From NCBI RefSeq assembly GCF_014646275.1, contig NZ_BMND01000002.1:434001-498000 (forward strand): a stretch of 64,000 nucleotides of DNA. Direction: 5' to 3'. The DNA is from Streptomyces kronopolitis. GTDB taxonomy: Bacteria; Actinomycetota; Actinomycetes; Streptomycetales; Streptomycetaceae. Position 1 is the first letter of the stretch. Each line of letters starts with the position of its first letter. The translations under genes and the position numbers were made by a program. The notes below the pieces were generated by a model, which did not search any database, was not told the DNA's origin, and was given only the letters and a program-made list of their open reading frames with translations. This document shows, piece after piece, positions 59,408-64,000 of this stretch.

Positions 59408-60178
59408 TCAGACCTCGTACGGCAGCAGCTCGGGCCGCTTGGCCGGGCGGCCGTCCCCCGAGGACCGGCCGGTGAGCCGGCGGCCCATCCACGGCACGAG
59501 ATGCTCGCGGGCGAACCGCAGATCCGCGGTGCGCCGGGCGCCCCAGCCGGGCGGTGCGGCGCTGGGCAGCGGGGCGTCCCAGTCGTCCCCGGCCGGCAGC
59601 CCGAGCGCCTGCCACACGGCCTCCGCCACCCGGCGGTGCCCCTCGGCGTTCAGATGCAGCCGGTCGTCGGCCCACAGCCGCGGATCGGACAGCGCCCGCG
59701 ACCCGTAGAGGTCCACGACCACCGCCCCGTGCCGCGCGGCCACCTCGTCGAGGTGTGCGAACAGCCGCTCCATCCGCGGCCGGAAGCGCTCCAGCACCGG
59801 ACCCTGCCGGCCCGGACTGCGCATCAGCACCAGCTGTCCACCGCCCCTGGCCAGCAGGGCCGCGCCCTCCTCGAACCGCGCGCAGACCTGCGCCACGTCG
59901 CAGCGCGGCCGCAGGACGTCGTTGAGCCCGCCCACCAGGGTCACCAGATCGGCGCCCATGGAAGCGGCCGGGCCGCACTGCTCGTCGGCGATCTGGCCGA
60001 TGAGCTTGCCGCGCACCGCGAGATTGGCGTAGCGGAATCCGGGTGAGGAGGCCGCCAGCCGGGCGGCGAGCAGATCGGCCCAGCCGCGGTACGAGCCGTC
60101 CGGCAGGCCGTCCGACATGCCTTCGGTGAAGCTGTCGCCGACCGCGACGAAACTGGTGTAGCGGGCATTCATCTCCAT
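59408..60178 (-). CDS. SGNH/GDSL hydrolase
   Basis: 256 residues. Block I VAVGDSFTEG (Ser16), block II with AVRGKLIGQIADEQ, block III GGLNDV and block V DRLHLNAEGH give the SGNH esterase fold. No signal peptide, so it is intracellular. TAGGAT nine bases before ATG 60178 suggests a leaderless start. The C-terminal 45 residues are rich in Pro/Arg. Substrate unknown. Confidence 0.9.
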   Translation of the reverse strand: MEMNARYTSFVAVGDSFTEGMSDGLPDGSYRGWADLLAARLAASSPGFRYANLAVRGKLIGQIADEQCGPAASMGADLVTLVGGLNDVLRPRCDVAQVCARFEEGAALLARGGGQLVLMRSPGRQGPVLERFRPRMERLFAHLDEVAARHGAVVVDLYGSRALSDPRLWADDRLHLNAEGHRRVAEAVWQALGLPAGDDWDAPLPSAAPPGWGARRTADLRFAREHLVPWMGRRLTGRSSGDGRPAKRPELLPYEV

Positions 60179-60270
60179 GGCGCGGTGATCCTACCGCCCG
60201 GCCGTACCGCGCGGTATGGCCGGGCCCCCGGGAGCCGCCCGGTGCCAAGAGCGCACGGCGGGAAAAGGAA

Positions 60271-60300
60271 CGGGAGGGGCACCCGTCGGCGCCCCTCCCG
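60271..60300 (-). terminator. Terminator after the CNNM/CBS operon
   Basis: Perfect 10-bp stem CGGGAGGGGC (60271-60280) and GCCCCTCCCG (60291-60300), ten-base loop, just downstream of the leftward gene ending at 60311. Confidence 0.7.
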
Positions 60301-60310
60301 CTCCCGCCCG

Positions 60311-61330
60311 TCAGGCCGCGGGCTGTTGCAGCACCAGCTCCCGCAGCACGTCCTCCATCGTCACCAGCCCGGCCAGCCGCCCGTCCTCGCCGATCACCGC
60401 GGCCAGATGGGTACGGGAGCCGCGCATCGCCGTCAGCACGTCGTCCAGCAGCGTCGCCGCCTTGACCCGGGCGATCGGCCGCAGCGCCGACACCGGGAAC
60501 GGCTGCCGGCGGGGGGCGGCGTCCAGGGCGTCCTTGACGTGCAGATAGCCGAGGATGCGCTCGGTGTCGTCGACGACGGGGAAGCGGGAGAAGCCGGAAT
60601 CGGCGGCCAGCTGCTCCAGCCCCTCGGGGGTGATCCCCATCCGTGCGGAGACGACCCGCTCGACCGGCAGCACCACGTCCCGGACCGGGCGGCGGCCCAG
60701 CTCCAGGGCGTCCCGCAGCCGCTCCTGGGCCCGTTCGTCGAGCAGCCCGGCGGCCCGGGAGTCCTCGACCATCTTCGCGAGCTGGGCGTCCGAGAACGTC
60801 GCGGCCACCTCGTCCCTGGTCTCCACCCGCAGCAGCGCGAGCAGCCCGTTGGCCAGCGCGTTGATCGCGAAGATCGCCGGGCGCAGCGCCCTGGTCAGCG
60901 CGACCAGCGGCGGCCCCAGCAGCAGCGCGCTGCGTACCGGTTCGGCCAGCGCGACGTTCTTCGGCACCATCTCGCCGAAGAGCATGTGCAGATAGGTGGC
61001 CAGCGACAGCGCGATCACGAACGAGATCGGCTGGTTCAGCGCGGACGGGATCCCCACCGCGTGGAACACCGGCTCCAGGAGATGGGCGATGGCCGGCTCG
61101 GCCACCACACCCAGCACCAGCGTGCACAGCGTGATGCCCAGCTGGGCGGCCGCCAGCAGGGCCGAGACGTGCTGCAGACCCCACAGCACGCTGGCGGCCC
61201 GCCGGTCACCGCGCTCGGCGAACGGCTGGATCTGACTGCGGCGCACCGAGATCAGCGCGAACTCGGCGCCCACGAAGAAGGCGTTGACGACCAGCGTCAG
61301 CAGGCCCACGAACAGCTGTAGCGCGGTCAT
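60311..61330 (-). CDS. CNNM-type membrane protein with CBS domains (second of pair)
   Basis: 339 residues. N-terminal CNNM (DUF21) domain with four helices (FVGLLTLVVNAFFVGAEFALISVRRSQI, VPKNVALAEPVRSA), followed by two CBS domains (VVLPVERVVSARMGITPEGLEQLAADSGFSRFPVVDD and LTAMRGSRTHLAAVIGEDGRLAGLVTMEDVLRELV). It lacks the C-terminal CorC_HlyC transporter-associated domain that its partner has. Its ATG overlaps the upstream gene's stop (ATGA). Likely involved in Mg2+ or Co2+ efflux, perhaps as a heterodimer. Confidence 0.88.
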   Translation of the reverse strand: MTALQLFVGLLTLVVNAFFVGAEFALISVRRSQIQPFAERGDRRAASVLWGLQHVSALLAAAQLGITLCTLVLGVVAEPAIAHLLEPVFHAVGIPSALNQPISFVIALSLATYLHMLFGEMVPKNVALAEPVRSALLLGPPLVALTRALRPAIFAINALANGLLALLRVETRDEVAATFSDAQLAKMVEDSRAAGLLDERAQERLRDALELGRRPVRDVVLPVERVVSARMGITPEGLEQLAADSGFSRFPVVDDTERILGYLHVKDALDAAPRRQPFPVSALRPIARVKAATLLDDVLTAMRGSRTHLAAVIGEDGRLAGLVTMEDVLRELVLQQPAA

Positions 61331-62670
61331 CGGCCGGCCTCCGTCTCCCGCTCGTCGGTGCTTCCGGGCAGCGGCGCGTGCAGCAGCACCCGCGCGGCGC
61401 GGTGACCGGTGGCGTCGAGCACATCCATGGACCAGCCGGCCACCTCCAGGCTGTCGCCGGCCACGGGTATCCGGCCCAGCGCACTGGCGATCAGACCGGC
61501 GAGGGTCTCGTACGGGCCCTCCGGCAGTCGCAGGCCGATCCGTTCCAGCTGGTCGGTGCGGGCGGCGCCGTCGGCCTGGTAGAGCGCGCGGCCCTCGGCG
61601 TCCGCCCCGGCCGGTGCCAGATCGGGGGTCTCCATCGGGTCGTGCTCGTCACGGACCTCGCCGACGACCTCCTCGACGATGTCCTCCAGGGTCACCACGC
61701 CGGCCGTTCCGCCGTATTCGTCGATGACCACGGCCATCGTGCGCTTGCCGGAGAGCCGGTCCAGCAGCCGGTCCACGGTCAGCGTCGTGGGGACCAGCAG
61801 CGGCTCGCGCACCAGCTCGGAGACCGGATGGCGGGGGCGGCGTTCGGCCGGGACGGTCAGCACGTCCTTGATGTGCGCCACCCCGACGACGCTGTCCAGG
61901 CTGCCGCGGTAGACCGGGAAGCGGGACAGTCCGGAGGCCCGGGTCGCATTGGCCACGTCCTCCGCGGTGGACTGCACCTCCAGCGCCATCACCTGCACCC
62001 GCGGGGTCATCACGTTCTCCGCGGTCAGATCGGCGAGGCTGAGGGTACGGACGAACAGCTCGGCGGTGTCGGCCTCCAGCGCGCCCTCATCGGCGGAGTG
62101 CCGGGCCAGCGCCACCAGCTCCTGCGGGCCGCGGGCCGAGACCAGCTCCTCGGTGGGCTCCAGGCCCATCCGGCGGACCATGCGGTTCGCGGCGTTGTTG
62201 AGATGGCGGATCAGCGGCCGGAAGAAGGCGCTGAAGCCGCGCTGCGCGGTGGCCACCCGCTTGGCGATGGCCAGCGGGCTGGAGATGGCCCAGTTCTTCG
62301 GGACCAGCTCGCCGACGACCATCAGGACGACGGTGGAGATCGCCGTGCCGAGGACCAGGGCCAGCGAGTCCGCCGCCGAGCGGGGCAGGCCCATCGCGTC
62401 CAGCGGTCCGGCCAGCAGGGTGGCGATGGCCTTCTTGGACAGCATGCCGATGACCAGCCCGGTGACGGTGATCCCGAGCTGGGCCCCGGAGAGCTGGAAG
62501 GTGAGGCTGCGGACGGCCTTGAGGGCGCTGTCCGCGCCCCGCTCGCCGCGCTCGACAGCGCGTTCGAGGTCGCTGCGCTCGACGGTCGTCAGCGAGAACT
62601 CGGCCGCGACGAAGACTCCGCAGGCCAGGGTCAGGAGGAGCGCCACGCCCAGAAAGAGCAGGTCGGTCAT
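61327..62670 (-). CDS. CNNM/CBS/CorC_HlyC membrane protein (first of pair)
   Basis: 447 residues. CNNM domain (VFVAAEFSLTTVERSDLERAVERG, GELVPKNWAISSPLAIAKRVA), two CBS repeats (NVMTPRVQVMALEVQSTAEDV and TMAVVIDEYGGTAGVVTLEDIVEEVVGEVRDEHD) and a CorC_HlyC C-terminal domain (YETLAGLIASALGRIPVAGDSLEVAGWSMDVL). Cytoplasmic CBS domains probably sense Mg-ATP or adenosyl ligands. Four-base overlap with the following homologue means cotranslation. Confidence 0.92.
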   Translation of the reverse strand: MTDLLFLGVALLLTLACGVFVAAEFSLTTVERSDLERAVERGERGADSALKAVRSLTFQLSGAQLGITVTGLVIGMLSKKAIATLLAGPLDAMGLPRSAADSLALVLGTAISTVVLMVVGELVPKNWAISSPLAIAKRVATAQRGFSAFFRPLIRHLNNAANRMVRRMGLEPTEELVSARGPQELVALARHSADEGALEADTAELFVRTLSLADLTAENVMTPRVQVMALEVQSTAEDVANATRASGLSRFPVYRGSLDSVVGVAHIKDVLTVPAERRPRHPVSELVREPLLVPTTLTVDRLLDRLSGKRTMAVVIDEYGGTAGVVTLEDIVEEVVGEVRDEHDPMETPDLAPAGADAEGRALYQADGAARTDQLERIGLRLPEGPYETLAGLIASALGRIPVAGDSLEVAGWSMDVLDATGHRAARVLLHAPLPGSTDERETEAGR

Positions 62671-62821
62671 CGAGTCACCTCCGTCCCATGATCGAGCAGG
62701 ATCGGGAGGTTCGCGCTATGTCGCCAGGAAGCTCGACAACTGGGAGGTTCGCCCATGGCTGGACGCTCACACACCTTTCGCCGGGGTCGGTGGAGCCTCC
62801 ATGGTAAAGGATCAGCAAAGT

Positions 62822-62862
62822 GCGAGCGGGGCTCGTCCGTACCCCGGATGGGCCCCGCTCGC
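62822..62862 (-). terminator. Terminator after the GNAT gene
   Basis: GCGAGCGGGGC (62822-62832) pairs with GCCCCGCTCGC (62852-62862), an 11-bp perfect stem, 17 bases downstream of the leftward gene ending at 62879. Confidence 0.7.
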
Positions 62863-62878
62863 GCGCCGACGGGTGGGC

Positions 62879-63304
62879 TCAGTCGTCGAGGTGCTTGACC
62901 CAGCGGCTCCACTGCGGCTCGGGGGCGTACCCCGCCGCCCGCCAGGCATGGTGCGCCGACTCGTTGCGGTCCAGCACCATCGCGTCACCGCGCCGCCCGC
63001 CCAGCGCACGGAACCGCTCCTCGGCGGCCGCCAGCAGCGTGCCGCCGATGCCCTGGCGGCGATGCCCGGGGTGCACGGCCAGCCGGTAGAGGTGGCAGCG
63101 CCAGCCGTCGAAGCCGGCGATCACGGTGCCCACCAGTGCGCCATCCAGTTCGGCCAGCAGCAGCGACGCGGGATCGCGCGCCACCAGCCGCGCCACGCCG
63201 TCGGTGTCATCGCTGATGCTGGTGCCCTCCGCGGAGTCCTTCCAGAAGGCGAGCACGGCATCGAGGTCGGCCGGTGTTCCGGCCCGGACGTGAAGATCAT
63301 TCAT
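62879..63304 (-). CDS. GNAT-family N-acetyltransferase
   Basis: 141 residues. LYRLAVHPGHRRQGIGGTLLAAAEERF is the acetyl-CoA-binding motif; VRAGTPADLDAVLAFWKDS starts the fold. Substrate unknown. The ATG at 63304 (MNDLHVRAG) is the first in frame. Single gene followed by a strong hairpin. Confidence 0.9.
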   Translation of the reverse strand: MNDLHVRAGTPADLDAVLAFWKDSAEGTSISDDTDGVARLVARDPASLLLAELDGALVGTVIAGFDGWRCHLYRLAVHPGHRRQGIGGTLLAAAEERFRALGGRRGDAMVLDRNESAHHAWRAAGYAPEPQWSRWVKHLDD

Positions 63305-63919
63305 GCTCGGATCCCATCACCGGCGGGAGCGCGGTGTCGAAGCCTTTCCGCGATGTGGGCGCCGGGGGCCCGACCCGGCCCGACGTCCCGGCCGGCGCCC
63401 CGATTTCCGCGCTGGGCCCGCCGCCCGGCGGTCGCACATTTTCTGTGGCTGGGCCGTAAATAACTTCCCTGGTGCGGAACGGAAACCCGAAGGGCGGCCC
63501 GCATATTTCTGCGAAAAGGGGGCGTCGGGCCATGGATATCCGGTTTCGGTGCGCGTGTGGTGGCGGTTTTCCGGCCCTCTTGCTGACGGAATTTCCAGCA
63601 AGTCGGGGCTTTGCGTGCTCGCCTCGCTCAACCCGCCTGAAAGAAGGCACAGTTGGGTTTCTGGCCTACCTGGTTCGATCCAGATAACGGAAGGATCATG
63701 CTTTCAAAGGTCGGCGAAAGCGGGCATGTTGCTTATTGCGGCCACGCCGGGCAATTTCCGATGCCCGGATCCGCGAAGATCGAGTGGCTGAATGTTTTGT
63801 TACGGTAACCCTGTTCTCGGAAAGGGGAGTTCGGTTCGCCGGGCTGCCCGTGGGAGACGCGTGGGCGCCTTTGGGTCGCCCCTTTCCCTTCCGGTTATCC
63901 CCCCATGGAGACGATTTAG
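63305..63919. other. 615-base gene-free region before a secreted-protein gene
   Basis: No convincing ORF. It is less GC-rich than average. Features seen: hairpin CCGGGC-N10-GCCCGG (63747-63768); a short inverted repeat GTTAC-G-GTAAC at 63799-63809; hairpin GGGCG-N9-CGCCC (63863-63881) followed by a CTTTCCCTT tract, like an attenuator, 39 bases before the start codon. A long 5' leader with regulation is possible. No known riboswitch motif was recognised. Confidence 0.4.
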
Positions 63920-64000
63920 TTGAACGTGAAATTCTCTTCGTCGAAGCGCGAGGCGCGCGGCACCCACCGGCGCAGGGCCAGGATCATCCCGATCGGCCTC
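63920..64000 (+). CDS. N-terminus of a probably exported protein (cut by window edge)
   Basis: 27 codons from TTG 63920 (or GTG 63926): MNVKFSSSKREARGTHRRRA then RIIPIGL at the edge. A long basic n-region followed by the start of a hydrophobic stretch resembles a Sec or Tat signal peptide. GGAG (63907-63910) lies nine bases upstream. The protein family cannot be told from this fragment. Confidence 0.55.
   Translation, partial: MNVKFSSSKREARGTHRRRARIIPIGL

Noticed and set aside
63665..63680. GGTTCGATCC resembling a tRNA T-loop
   Set aside because: No acceptor stem, anticodon arm or D-loop could be matched around it; only a four-base stem CTGG/CCAG surrounds it.

Overview
The window is about 73% GC. 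Nearly every gene has G or C at the third codon position, GTG and TTG starts are common, and many genes start directly at, or 6-9 bases after, a TANNNT hexamer. A chaplin, a complete conservon, an EF-Tu3-type factor, ROK, GntR and SpoIIE-type proteins all point to a Streptomyces (or close relative) chromosome. There is no phage, plasmid, insertion sequence, CRISPR, tRNA or rRNA. It looks like chromosomal core or near-core sequence with housekeeping islands (uppP, purB, sbcDC) between regulatory and envelope genes.

Layout. 1-1.7 kb: the edge of an acyl carrier protein/ketosynthase operon running left, then the divergent ohrR/ohr peroxide pair with a duplicated operator. 1.7-6.3 kb: an exported-substrate style unit (amino-acid permease plus metal-dependent amidohydrolase) opposite a TetR gene with a clean operator, then a seven-copy 16-bp tandem repeat. 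6.3-13.8 kb: a membrane SpoIIE-type phosphatase with a disordered insertion, two tiny genes, an S41 peptidase, a lipoprotein, a secreted metzincin-like protease and a frameshifted ORF. 13.8-24.5 kb: uppP, two DedA/VTT membrane proteins, EF-Tu3, patatin, spermidine-synthase-like protein, MFS, thioesterase and a lipoprotein esterase.

24.9-31.0 kb is the most distinctive operon: cvnA-B-C-D (kinase-like ATPase, roadblock, DUF742, GTPase), two P450s and an enoyl-CoA hydratase-like protein, all rightward and mostly overlapping. The first P450 lacks the ExxR arginine and the I-helix threonine. cvnC carries a TTA codon, which would put the GTPase switch under the bldA tRNA. 31-38.6 kb holds left-handed beta-helix proteins, a DMT exporter with its XRE-cupin regulator, tRNA-editing, CoA-binding, SseB-like and YigZ proteins, and a second APC permease. 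At 38.7 kb there is a short chaplin with a histidine/lysine-rich tail.

39.5-54.9 kb: sbcD-sbcC; an ATP-grasp/GNAT fusion; a DUF885 protein; a membrane-ACT-GNAT fusion; Tat-exported PhoD with a PHO-box-like sequence; a hydrolase; a GntR regulator whose probable promoter is overlapped by a near-perfect TGGTC/GACCA palindrome; a ROK regulator; and a TTA-containing hypothetical gene. 54.9-64 kb: a phosphoesterase-MFS pair, a uracil-DNA glycosylase-purB pair, a GDSL hydrolase, two overlapping CNNM/CBS membrane proteins, a GNAT protein, a 0.6-kb gene-free stretch, and the first 27 codons of a probably exported protein.

Family names are from recognition of sequence motifs by eye; no database search was possible.
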